The notes beneath the pieces are model-generated. The model worked only from the letters and a program-made list of their open reading frames with translations. It was not told the DNA's origin and searched no databases. From Deltaproteobacteria bacterium (lineage in GTDB: Bacteria; Desulfobacterota; Syntrophia; Syntrophales; UBA2192): DNA of 11,555 nucleotides. Positions 1 to 7,307 of the stretch are shown in pieces; positions within the stretch are counted from its first letter, which is position 1, and each line of letters opens with the position of its first letter. Both the position numbers and the translations under genes were made by a program. The stretch covers positions 1 through 11,555 of the forward strand of contig JAPLJU010000052.1 in NCBI GenBank assembly GCA_026388445.1. The letters run 5' to 3'.

Positions 1-228
1 ATCGTCCTCGCAATAGATGCCACGCCCCTCAAAATACTCATACAGGGCGATTTCGTACTCCTCATAAAACCGGTCTGTGTTGGCATATCTCGATACCCGG
101 AAATTGAGATCCGCGATGACCCTTCCGAAACGGGCCGCGTCAAAATCAATGACCCTCGTCGTCTCCATCGGAGAGGAAGGACCCCTCTCTTCTCCAGACA
201 AGGGATCGTCGCGATCAATTCTATCCAT
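1..228 (-). CDS. Hypothetical protein, N-terminal part (runs off left edge)
   Basis: A minus-strand frame is open for 76 codons from an ATG at 228 down to base 1 with no stop, so the gene continues outside the window. The start is supported by an AGGAGG Shine-Dalgarno site at 234-239, five bases before the ATG. The protein begins MDRIDRDDPLSGEER and continues with a charged, aromatic-rich stretch (RVSRYANTDRFYEEYEIAL, ending YEYFEGRGIYCEDD at the edge). There is no signal peptide or membrane segment, so it is probably cytoplasmic. I do not recognise the family. It points the same way as the two minus-strand genes to its right, but about 590 non-coding bases separate them, so it probably has its own promoter. 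That the frame is a gene is fairly sure from the start signal and open frame; its function is unknown. Confidence 0.72.
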   Translation of the reverse strand, partial: MDRIDRDDPLSGEERGPSSPMETTRVIDFDAARFGRVIADLNFRVSRYANTDRFYEEYEIALYEYFEGRGIYCEDD

Positions 229-814
229 GAAAGGCCTCCTGCGTTCAAATGATCGGCTCCGGGGTCCATGGCATCGACCACCGGACCCTCACAAGCCCTG
301 AAAATCACCTCCCCATCTCTGGGAATGAATTAAACCGCCGAGAGAAGGTTGTTCATTGCTGAGCCTTCAGCCTTGTCCCGGAGGTTTCTCTCCTGTCCAT
401 GTTTTAAGAAACTCCGGTCGCTGCCACTGCGGTCTCATGATATCGAACTGTCTGATATTTATGGGATTTCTTGTTTAATGCAGTATTAGATTAGCGCATT
501 TCTCACCCGCTGTCGAGTTAAAAAAGGCGGGGTGGTCTTCCATACATTGTCAGAAAATGAATGCCTTGTATTCCGTCATCGTCGGTGTGACCGACGCGAC
601 GTATTTGTCGTGCAACAGATTTATCACATACAATAAGGTGCTCATCTCTGACGCCTTTCGTCGCAAGCTTCCTGCCGGAATGCGTATGACCCAGTGGCCC
701 CAACAGGAAAGATTTTATGGATGATGGTTTACAAAGTAGACCATCATTCGTCCACGACGCCCACAGTCTGTCTGCTGCTGCGGGTCCGTCGTCGCCGGCA
801 TGGTCTTCGAGAAA
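229..814. other. Intergenic stretch with hairpins, no supported gene
   Basis: This stretch lies between the start of the left-edge gene and the stop of the small exported protein, both on the minus strand. No open frame here has a good start site. It holds a strong inverted repeat at 721-747, a weaker stem at 574-601, and a GGGTCC/GGACCC pair at 262-267 and 283-288 just upstream of the left gene's ribosome site. The part from about 430 to 530 is AT-richer than its surroundings. It should contain the leader and promoter of the left gene, but I could not pick a convincing -35/-10 pair. No tRNA-like sequence was seen. Confidence 0.6.
721..747 (+). repeat. Near-perfect 12-bp hairpin with AAA loop
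   Basis: The left arm ATGATGGTTTAC (721-732) and right arm GTAGACCATCAT (736-747) flank an AAA loop at 733-735. On the plus strand eleven pairs are Watson-Crick and one is a U-G wobble (729/739); on the minus strand that pair becomes an A-C mismatch. The hairpin lies about 70 bases beyond the stop of the minus-strand gene at 815-1231. It could protect a 3' end or act as a weak terminator, but no T-run follows on either strand. The fold is direct from sequence; the role is unknown. Confidence 0.6.
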
Positions 815-1231
815 TCAGGGAGTTTTCCTGTATTTCAGGACGAGGCCCGATGGTGCGGTGAGTTGCAGTTCACTCTTCGATACAACGAAACCCCAGGTGA
901 TGGACCCACCTTGTTCCAACTGTGTTGTGATGTGCTTGTCATCATCGACCCGGTACGTTCCGGGATAGACGGCATTCTCGATGGGGCTGTAAAATTTAAC
1001 GGTGCCGTCCCGGAGGAACTCGATCATATCTCCGCTTTCACCGCGCTTCCACTTGCCGGAGATTGCCTCCTTCACGCCTTCGTCAAGTGACGCCCCGAGC
1101 TCAGCCTCCGTTTTTACCTCTTTTACCTCGGGTATTTTATGACCCTCCATGAGGGCGCAGTCATTCAGGACAAACAGGCAGAACGCAATAAAGGTCGGAA
1201 AAACGTACCATCGATTCTTTTTGAAACTCAT
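815..1231 (-). CDS. Small exported lipocalin-like protein
   Basis: A 138-residue protein with an ATG at 1231 preceded by a GAAGGGGG-type ribosome site about 4 bases upstream. Residues 1-24 form a positively charged N-terminus (KKNR) and a hydrophobic core (VFPTFIAFCLFVL), consistent with export or a membrane anchor. Cys25 follows, but its context (LND-C) is a poor lipobox, so lipoprotein status is doubtful. Residues about 59-136 read SGKWKRGESGDMIEFLRDG, then a PGTYRVDDD turn and a terminal LVLKYRK. That is the pattern of small all-beta lipocalin-like domains that measure residual fit to a G-x-W and GTY scaffold. It lies 66 bases downstream of the Fe-S protein gene on the same strand with no visible terminator between, so co-transcription is likely. 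The molecular function is unknown and the family call rests on motif resemblance only. Confidence 0.75.
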   Translation of the reverse strand: MSFKKNRWYVFPTFIAFCLFVLNDCALMEGHKIPEVKEVKTEAELGASLDEGVKEAISGKWKRGESGDMIEFLRDGTVKFYSPIENAVYPGTYRVDDDKHITTQLEQGGSITWGFVVSKSELQLTAPSGLVLKYRKTP

Positions 1232-1297
1232 AAGACCCCCTTCTGGTGGATCTGGTTCCGGGTCAAGAGACTTTATGGATCGCTGGATGGAAATCGA

Positions 1298-2641
1298 TCA
1301 GGATTCGGTTAAAAGGTTTTCCGGTGCGGTGCCCTCCTGCCGGGCTTTCGCCTTATACTTTTTTGTATACCACACCATCAGATGTTCCAGATACCTCGAT
1401 TTTAACTGGCGGCCCGCCAGGGCCTGTTTCACAGGCGGCAACCGGAGGATGACACTTAATATCGCCGCCATGGCCCGGTGGCTGAGCAGGGCCTGATTTT
1501 CAAAAATGAAATTCTGGAGCTTGCCCCTTTCGATCGCCATCAGCACGAGTCTGTGGGCGGAATTGACCGGTGTGATGACGCACTCAGGCCGGGTCTTCAG
1601 GAAGATATTCTTCGTCCTGCAGACCGCCACGCAGAGGCCACACCCAAGGCATATCCCTGCATTCAGGTGTGCCCTTTTCTTCTTGGGATTCCGAGGGTCG
1701 TTGGCCGAGACGAGGGTCATAGCCTCAACAGGACAGGCCACCACACATCGGCCGCAGCCCGTGCAATCCCCCTCGTTGAGTTCGGGAATGAAGTTCGTCG
1801 TGTGCACGGGCCTCAACAAACCGAATCGCCGGGCGGCGATCAGGGCTTCACAACAACACCCGCAGCAATTGCAGATGAAGTTAACGCCCTCACGGACATT
1901 TTCACCGAATTGGACGAGATGATGCTCGTGCGCTTGCTCGAGGAGTCCGAGACATTCCGACACGTTCACCCGATGCGCGATGCCGTGCTTGATGAGGGAG
2001 GCCGCGGCATGGTTGAACGTCATGCAGACCTCCATGGGCGCATTGCAGGCGCGGCCCAGATGGCTCATTTTGTGGCGACAGTAACAGACCCCGATTCCAA
2101 TGTGGGAGGCCGTTTTGATGATATGACTCGCCCTCTCGAAATCAAGGACATGGAGGGCGCTATCGTTCGAGAGAACAGGTTCATGGACGAAGATTCGCCC
2201 CAATTGGGTTTCGCCGCCCGTAAAGAGCGCCTTGATGAAGTCCTCCTCCACGTTGAGGTACTGATATAAAAGTTCACTCAGCACCTTCTGGTCGAGATCG
2301 CCACGGAGCCGCATCAGGGAGAATTCAAAAAAACCTGCCATGGGTGGTGGGAGGACGTAAACCTGCCTGCCATTTTCCTCGATATCCAGAAGGATCCCTC
2401 GACCGGCCAGGCCCTGAAGGATATCCTCTGCCTTTCTTCGGGATATCTGCCATAGCTTCGCGGCCCTCTCAGCGGTGAAGGGCTTGATTGGAAGAAGGGA
2501 GACGAGCTTTGCCTCTTCCTCGCTGAATAGCATCTTCAGGATACCGTGGAGCAAACCCGACGGCGGGGCTCCCTGGGGGAACCTGTTGAGGCGTTCGACC
2601 AGTTCATGATATCCCGATTTCAGGGTGGGGTGATGGGCCAT
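1298..2641 (-). CDS. Winged-helix / 4Fe-4S ferredoxin-type protein
   Basis: A 447-residue cytoplasmic protein without signal peptide. Residues about 40-100 look like a winged-helix unit (FTAERAAKLWQISRRKAEDIL, then a wing-like GRGILLDIEENGRQVYVL). The middle holds Cys186 and Cys188 in CYCR, Cys199, Cys206, Cys230, and a dense cluster CNCCGCCC at 257-264. Two ferredoxin motifs follow: CTGCGRCVVACP (Cys293, 296, 299, 303) and CLGCGLCVAVC (Cys331, 334, 337, 341), enough for two 4Fe-4S clusters. I chose ATG at 2641 rather than GTG at 2647 because GGAG at 2649-2652 is 7 bases from the ATG but only 1 base from the GTG. It heads the minus-strand unit with the small exported protein and has a probable promoter at 2670-2698. 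It resembles uncharacterised 4Fe-4S binding proteins of anaerobic bacteria. Electron transfer, possibly combined with DNA or protein binding, is an inference; the partner is unknown. Confidence 0.85.
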   Translation of the reverse strand: MAHHPTLKSGYHELVERLNRFPQGAPPSGLLHGILKMLFSEEEAKLVSLLPIKPFTAERAAKLWQISRRKAEDILQGLAGRGILLDIEENGRQVYVLPPPMAGFFEFSLMRLRGDLDQKVLSELLYQYLNVEEDFIKALFTGGETQLGRIFVHEPVLSNDSALHVLDFERASHIIKTASHIGIGVCYCRHKMSHLGRACNAPMEVCMTFNHAAASLIKHGIAHRVNVSECLGLLEQAHEHHLVQFGENVREGVNFICNCCGCCCEALIAARRFGLLRPVHTTNFIPELNEGDCTGCGRCVVACPVEAMTLVSANDPRNPKKKRAHLNAGICLGCGLCVAVCRTKNIFLKTRPECVITPVNSAHRLVLMAIERGKLQNFIFENQALLSHRAMAAILSVILRLPPVKQALAGRQLKSRYLEHLMVWYTKKYKAKARQEGTAPENLLTES

Positions 2642-2669
2642 AGGCACACTCCGGGGAAATCCTTTTTTT

Positions 2670-2698
2670 ATATTACCAGCATCAGGGACCGTCGTAAA
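2670..2698 (-). promoter_or_regulatory. Predicted promoter of the 4Fe-4S protein gene
   Basis: On the minus strand, TTTACG (2693-2698) and TAATAT (2670-2675) are separated by exactly 17 bases, which fits a sigma-70 type promoter. Transcription would start near 2663, giving a leader of about 20 bases to the ATG at 2641. The -35 box is imperfect, so confidence is moderate. Confidence 0.45.
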
Positions 2699-2786
2699 GC
2701 CCCATCTGAAGGGCTTCTTCCGCGCCGAAACGGTTGCCTCGGGCGGGAAGAAAGGCCATCATTCCTCAGGAAAAATCCGTCACGTC

Positions 2787-2815
2787 TTGACACCTTTTCG
2801 TAATTTTCCTATATT
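2787..2815 (+). promoter_or_regulatory. Predicted promoter of hrpA
   Basis: A consensus TTGACA (2787-2792) and TATATT (2810-2815) are separated by 17 bases. Transcription would start near 2822, about 26 bases before the TTG start, leaving room for the AAGGGG ribosome site. The match to the sigma-70 consensus is strong. Confidence 0.7.
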
Positions 2816-2847
2816 CCCCAAACCTCCCGAAAGTAAGGGGCATTCCC

Positions 2848-5800
2848 TTGTCACAGACTGAAAACAGGCTCAAGAAAATCAGGAATCATCTCCATCGGGC
2901 GATGAGATCGGACCGCCCTGCCATTATACGGGAATTGAGGTATTTCGAGGGGCGCTCACGGCAGTCCCCGGGTGGCGAAGAGGCCCTCGAAAGAATTGAA
3001 AAACGCCTCGAGAACTCGATTCGCCGCACGGAGAAAAGAAGAAAGGATTGCCCGCGAATCTCCTGCCCGCCCTCACTTCCCATCACCGCGCACAAAGACG
3101 AAATTGTGGCGGCTATCCGATCCCACCGGGTAATCATTGTCACCGGCGAGACGGGTTCTGGCAAGACCACTCAGCTGCCTAAACTTTGCCTGGAGGCGGG
3201 AAGGGGCACTTTCGGTTACATCGGCTGCACCCAGCCCAGGCGGATCGCCGCCGTGACCGTGGCACAGCGGATCAGCGAGGAAATGGGCGATACCGTGGGC
3301 AACACGGTGGGCTATAAGATCCGCTTCGAAGAAAAACTGAACCGCCATTCATACATAAAAATCATGACCGATGGCATCCTCCTCATGGAAATTCAGGCGG
3401 ATCCCTTTCTCAGTGGTTACGATACTCTCATTGTGGACGAGGCCCATGAACGGAGCCTTAATATAGACTTCGTCCTGGGAATGCTCAAAATGCTCCTGGC
3501 CCGGAGAAGGGACCTCAAGGTCATCATCACCTCCGCCACGATCGACACCGAAAAGTTCTCCAGGGCCTTTGATCATGCCCCCATCATAGAGGTCTCGGGC
3601 CGCCTCTACCCCGTGGAGGTTCGTTACGTCCCGCTGGATCCGGACAGTGAAGAAGCCGGGGAGATGGGTTACGTGGAGGCCGCTGTTTCAGCCGTCGATG
3701 ACCTGGATAGGAGACACGAAGCAGGGGATATCCTGGTCTTCATGCCCACGGAACGGGACATCCGCGAAACCTGCGATCTCCTCGAGGGGCGAAATTATCG
3801 CGACGCAACGATCTACCCCCTTTATGCCCGTCTTTCGTCGGCGGAACAGCGCCGGGTGTTCCGCCCTGTTCACGGGAGAAAGATCATCGTCGCAACGAAT
3901 GTGGCCGAAACCTCCATCACCATTCCCGGCATCCGCTACGTCATCGATACGGGGCTGGCGCGCATAGCCCGCTACAACCCGCGAACGAGGGCCTCCGGGC
4001 TTCCCATTGAGCCGATCTCCCAAAGCAGTGCCGACCAGCGGAAGGGCCGCTGCGGGCGGGTCCAGAACGGAATTTGCATCCGGCTCTACTCCCAGGAGGA
4101 TTACGAAGAGAGGCCCCTTTTTACACCGCCCGAGATCCTGCGATCCAACCTTGCCGAGGTCGTGCTCAGGATGCTCGCCCTCAAGATCGGGGATATTTCG
4201 ATTTTCCCTTTCATCGACCCCCCCGGCCCGCGAAACATCAAAGCAGGGTTTGACATGCTGGAAGAGCTGGGGGCGATTGAGCGGAAAGAAGATGAGGGGT
4301 CCGGCTCATCCCATTATGTTTTGACATCGAGGGGTGAGGTGATGGCCCGTATGCCGCTCGATCCAAGGATCTACCGCATGATTATTGAAGCGGAAAAAGA
4401 GGGCTGTGTCGACGATGTGGCGATCATCGCCGCATCGCTCAGCACCCAGGATCCCCGGGAGCGGCCCTATGAACAGGAGAAGGAGGCCGAGCTGGCTCAC
4501 GGCATCTTTGTCCATCCAGCCTCAGACTTCATAACCCTTCAGAGTATCTGGAATCGATACCATGAAGCCCTCGCGGCTTTGAAGACCCAGGGCCAGATGA
4601 GAAAGTTCTGCAGGCAGCATTTTCTATCCTATAAAAGGATGAGGGAGTGGCAGGACATCCATGATCAGATTCGAGAGATCATCGCTGAGGAAGGAATCCG
4701 CGCCAAGAAAGAAAGGGCGAAAAAAAAAGAGGCGGAGGATTTCCCGGCCCTGTACGGGAAGATTCATCGCTCCATTTTGAGCGGATACCTGTCCAACATC
4801 GCCATGAAGAAGGAAAAGAACTTCTACGCGACCGGCGGCGGTAAGCAGGCGATGATCTTTCCCGGCTCGGGCCTTTTCAACCGTGGCGGGAACTGGATCG
4901 TTGCGGCAGAGTTCCTGGAAACAACAAGACTTTTCGCAAGAACGGCAGCCAATATCGAAAATGACTGGCTGGAATCTCTGGGAGGTCCTCTCTGCCGATA
5001 TACCTATTCAAATCCGCACTGGAACCGAAAACGCGGCGAGGTTGTGGCCCTCGAACAGGTGACACTCTATGGTCTGCCTATCGTATCAGGCCGCACCGCC
5101 TCCTACGGAAAGATCAATCCTGCTGATGCATCGATCATCTTCATTCAAAGCGCCCTTGTGAAAGGTGACCTGGACAGGCCTTTTCCCTTTCTGATTCACA
5201 ACCGGCACGTGATTGAGAAGGTCCTTGCCATGGAGAATAAGATCAGACGGCGAAACCTCCTCGCCGATGAGGACACCCTGGTGAGATTTTACGAGGAACG
5301 GCTCGGGGATATCTGTGACGTCCGATCCCTTCAGAAACTCATTCGCGAAAGAGGCTCCGATGGATTTCTCCGCATGAAAACGGAAGATGTCCTGCAGTTG
5401 ATACCCGACGAAGAGGAGCTTTCCCTCTACCCGAATGCCTGGCCTTTCGGAAAAAAGTCTCTCCCCCTGACATACCGCTTTGACCCCGGGAAATCCGATG
5501 ACGGCGTGACGGTGAGAGTCCCCGTGAATCTGCTTCCGGCCCTTCCGGAGGAAGTGCTGGATTGGGGTGTGCCGGGTCTTCTCAAAGAAAAAATTTCGGT
5601 CCTTCTCAAGGGCCTTCCGAAGACATACCGAATCAGGCTTTCACCCATCGGTCAGACCCTTGAAAGCATTCTGGAGGAGATCGAGTGGGGCAAGGGCTCC
5701 CTCGCGCAGGCCCTTTCCGGCATCCTCCGGGAGAAATTCAACACGGATATCCCGCCTGCCTCATGGTCTTCCGTCACAATCCCGGACCATCTGAAAATGA

Positions 5801-6810
5801 GGCTTGATATCCTGGACTCGAATAAGAAGACCGTCGCCTCGGGACGCGACATCGGCCTCCTGAAAGAGCAGACTTCCCATGGTGAGGAGACGTCGGCGAT
5901 CGTCGAGGTCAGAAGGAAATGGGAAAGAGACGGCATCACGACCTGGGATTTCGATGAGCTTCCGTCTCAACTCGAAATGGAGGATGACGGGGGGCTCCTG
6001 GCAATACTCCACCCGGCCCTGGTCAAAGCTGAAGGGGGGGTCGGACTTCGGCTATTCAAAGATAAAAAAGAAGCAGAAGACTATCATGTCAGGGGGGTGA
6101 TCGCCCTTTTCGAAGAGCACTTCAGGAAGGAACTCCGGTATCTCAAAAAGCATCTATCTCTTCCCGGCGAGATGAAAAAATGGGCCGTTTATTTCGGCGG
6201 GGAGCGGTTTTTTGAGGAGGGCCTCTACCGGGAGGTCCTCCGGAGACTCTTCGGCCTCCCCATGCGGTCACGGAAATCCTTCCTCAAACACGCGGAAGAG
6301 ACAGCACCGGCCATCCTGCCCTCGGCACAAGCTCTGCTCCTGGAGATCAAGCCGGTCCTGGAGACCTATTTCCAGACCAGGCAGGCTCTGCACAGGCTGG
6401 AAAATTCAGCCCCCCCCGGCCGTAACCTGAAAGATTTTTTTTCCGACATCAGGACCCACCTTGACCGCCTGATGCCGGACAATTTCCTCGAGGTTCATCC
6501 TCGTGAAAGGTGGTCCGACCTTGTTCGATACTTGAAGGCCCTTTCCCTGCGCGCGGAAAAGGGCCTTTTAAATCAGGAGAAAGACAGGGAGAGGGCCGAA
6601 GAGATCAGGGGGTTCGACGACCGCCTGAAGGATCTCCGGAAGAGCCTTTCATCCTCCACATCCGACGAGAAAAGAGAAAAAATCAACGAGTGGGCTTGGA
6701 TGATCGAGGAATACAGGCTTTCGCTTTTCACCCAGGAGCTGAAAACGGCCTACCCCGTTTCCCGGAAACGCCTGGTCACAAAGTTCAGAGAGATCGAAGA
6801 GATGCTCTGA
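2848..6810 (+). CDS. hrpA: ATP-dependent RNA helicase HrpA (DEAH box)
   Basis: A 1320-residue protein, close to the roughly 1300 residues of E. coli HrpA and colinear with it as I recall that sequence. HrpA is a DExH-box NTP-dependent RNA helicase. In E. coli it is linked to fimbrial mRNA processing and to rescue of stalled ribosomes. Visible motifs are Walker A GETGSGKT (100-107), CTQPRR near 127-132, DEAH (197-200), SAT (229-231), TNVAETSITIPG (350-361) and QRKGRCGR (397-404). The winged-helix, HA2 and OB-fold region follows, including ASLSTQDPRERP and IFPGSGLF. The long C-terminal half corresponds to the HrpA-specific domain (DUF3418). The start is TTG at 2848, because AAGGGG at 2835-2840 sits 7 bases upstream and no ATG or GTG lies in frame between an upstream TGA (2788) and it. 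The next in-frame ATG is codon 19. It has its own strong promoter and stands alone as a transcription unit. Confidence 0.97.
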   Translation: MSQTENRLKKIRNHLHRAMRSDRPAIIRELRYFEGRSRQSPGGEEALERIEKRLENSIRRTEKRRKDCPRISCPPSLPITAHKDEIVAAIRSHRVIIVTGETGSGKTTQLPKLCLEAGRGTFGYIGCTQPRRIAAVTVAQRISEEMGDTVGNTVGYKIRFEEKLNRHSYIKIMTDGILLMEIQADPFLSGYDTLIVDEAHERSLNIDFVLGMLKMLLARRRDLKVIITSATIDTEKFSRAFDHAPIIEVSGRLYPVEVRYVPLDPDSEEAGEMGYVEAAVSAVDDLDRRHEAGDILVFMPTERDIRETCDLLEGRNYRDATIYPLYARLSSAEQRRVFRPVHGRKIIVATNVAETSITIPGIRYVIDTGLARIARYNPRTRASGLPIEPISQSSADQRKGRCGRVQNGICIRLYSQEDYEERPLFTPPEILRSNLAEVVLRMLALKIGDISIFPFIDPPGPRNIKAGFDMLEELGAIERKEDEGSGSSHYVLTSRGEVMARMPLDPRIYRMIIEAEKEGCVDDVAIIAASLSTQDPRERPYEQEKEAELAHGIFVHPASDFITLQSIWNRYHEALAALKTQGQMRKFCRQHFLSYKRMREWQDIHDQIREIIAEEGIRAKKERAKKKEAEDFPALYGKIHRSILSGYLSNIAMKKEKNFYATGGGKQAMIFPGSGLFNRGGNWIVAAEFLETTRLFARTAANIENDWLESLGGPLCRYTYSNPHWNRKRGEVVALEQVTLYGLPIVSGRTASYGKINPADASIIFIQSALVKGDLDRPFPFLIHNRHVIEKVLAMENKIRRRNLLADEDTLVRFYEERLGDICDVRSLQKLIRERGSDGFLRMKTEDVLQLIPDEEELSLYPNAWPFGKKSLPLTYRFDPGKSDDGVTVRVPVNLLPALPEEVLDWGVPGLLKEKISVLLKGLPKTYRIRLSPIGQTLESILEEIEWGKGSLAQALSGILREKFNTDIPPASWSSVTIPDHLKMRLDILDSNKKTVASGRDIGLLKEQTSHGEETSAIVEVRRKWERDGITTWDFDELPSQLEMEDDGGLLAILHPALVKAEGGVGLRLFKDKKEAEDYHVRGVIALFEEHFRKELRYLKKHLSLPGEMKKWAVYFGGERFFEEGLYREVLRRLFGLPMRSRKSFLKHAEETAPAILPSAQALLLEIKPVLETYFQTRQALHRLENSAPPGRNLKDFFSDIRTHLDRLMPDNFLEVHPRERWSDLVRYLKALSLRAEKGLLNQEKDRERAEEIRGFDDRLKDLRKSLSSSTSDEKREKINEWAWMIEEYRLSLFTQELKTAYPVSRKRLVTKFREIEEML

Positions 6811-6815
6811 GCGGG

Positions 6816-7193
6816 TTATTTAATCTCGACCAGGGGAAGGACCTTTTCGACCTTAAAGTAGACGATGAACTTCGTTGCCGACCTGTATTTTTCCTGAATC
6901 TTGAACTTTTTGAAGAATTCGTCGATCTTCTTCCCGTCCGATTCCTCCCTGCTCTTCTTCAGGTAGAGTCTTTTGCCTTCGTTGTCCTTATCCCGTTCCA
7001 CGAAGAGATAGGCCGCGCTGGGGTTGCCCTGCAGGTTGGCGTGCGTCAGGCGATCGTACATTGCAAACCCGGCGGTATCTTCGCCTTCGAAAAAAGGCTT
7101 TGAATAAGCGGCAACATCGACCTTCCCCTTCAAATCCGCCGTGGCGAGAACCCCGTAACCCTTCTTCTTTTCAAAGTATTCGTTCAGCTTCAT
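6816..7193 (-). CDS. Pyridoxamine 5'-phosphate oxidase-like FMN-binding split-barrel protein
   Basis: A 125-residue protein starting at ATG 7193, with AGGAGG about 8 bases upstream. The N-terminal GYGVLATADLKGKVDVAAYS, the central DRLTHANLQGNPSAAYLFVE and the terminal VYFKVEKVLPL follow the layout of small FMN-binding split-barrel proteins of the pyridoxamine-phosphate oxidase-like superfamily: first strands with a residue change after GV-ATA, then an N-L-x-x-N-P-x-A-A helix-strand junction. It is far too short to be a genuine PdxH. Such proteins in anaerobes often act as flavoredoxin-like electron carriers, but the substrate here cannot be read from sequence. It lies 114 bases downstream of the FAD oxidoreductase on the same strand, so the two may be co-transcribed. 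Its stop is separated from the convergent hrpA stop by only 5 bases. Confidence 0.85.
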   Translation of the reverse strand: MKLNEYFEKKKGYGVLATADLKGKVDVAAYSKPFFEGEDTAGFAMYDRLTHANLQGNPSAAYLFVERDKDNEGKRLYLKKSREESDGKKIDEFFKKFKIQEKYRSATKFIVYFKVEKVLPLVEIK

Positions 7194-7307
7194 GCATGAA
7201 CCTCCTTTTGGTTTTTTCTAAAGTAACCATTGCCGTCTGCCCGTTCAAGGGCCATTGACATATTTATATTCCGTTCCGGAAAATGGATACCAGAAGAAGG
7301 GGGGGGG

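Noticed and set aside
262..288. GGGTCC/GGACCC stem upstream of the left-edge gene as a riboswitch
   Set aside because: Only six pairs around a 15-base loop; no known riboswitch core is visible.
518..703. Minus-strand 61-codon frame starting with TTG
   Set aside because: It has no ribosome site, no recognisable domain and no support from neighbours. It is treated as part of the open continuation after the TGA at 815.
1478..2269. Plus-strand open frame of 263 codons opposite the 4Fe-4S protein
   Set aside because: The minus-strand frame has ferredoxin cysteine motifs; the plus-strand translation shows no domain.
2645..2647. GTG at 2647 as start of the 4Fe-4S protein
   Set aside because: The GGAG site would be one base from it but 7 bases from the ATG at 2641.
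7220..7248. TTGAAC-17-TACTTT as a promoter for the flavin split-barrel gene
   Set aside because: The spacing is right but both boxes, the -10 especially, match poorly; not strong enough to list as a feature.
7299..7307. Run of nine G as a phase-variation tract
   Set aside because: It lies just outside the stop codon of the FAD oxidoreductase and not in a coding region or between promoter boxes. Slippage there would change no protein.
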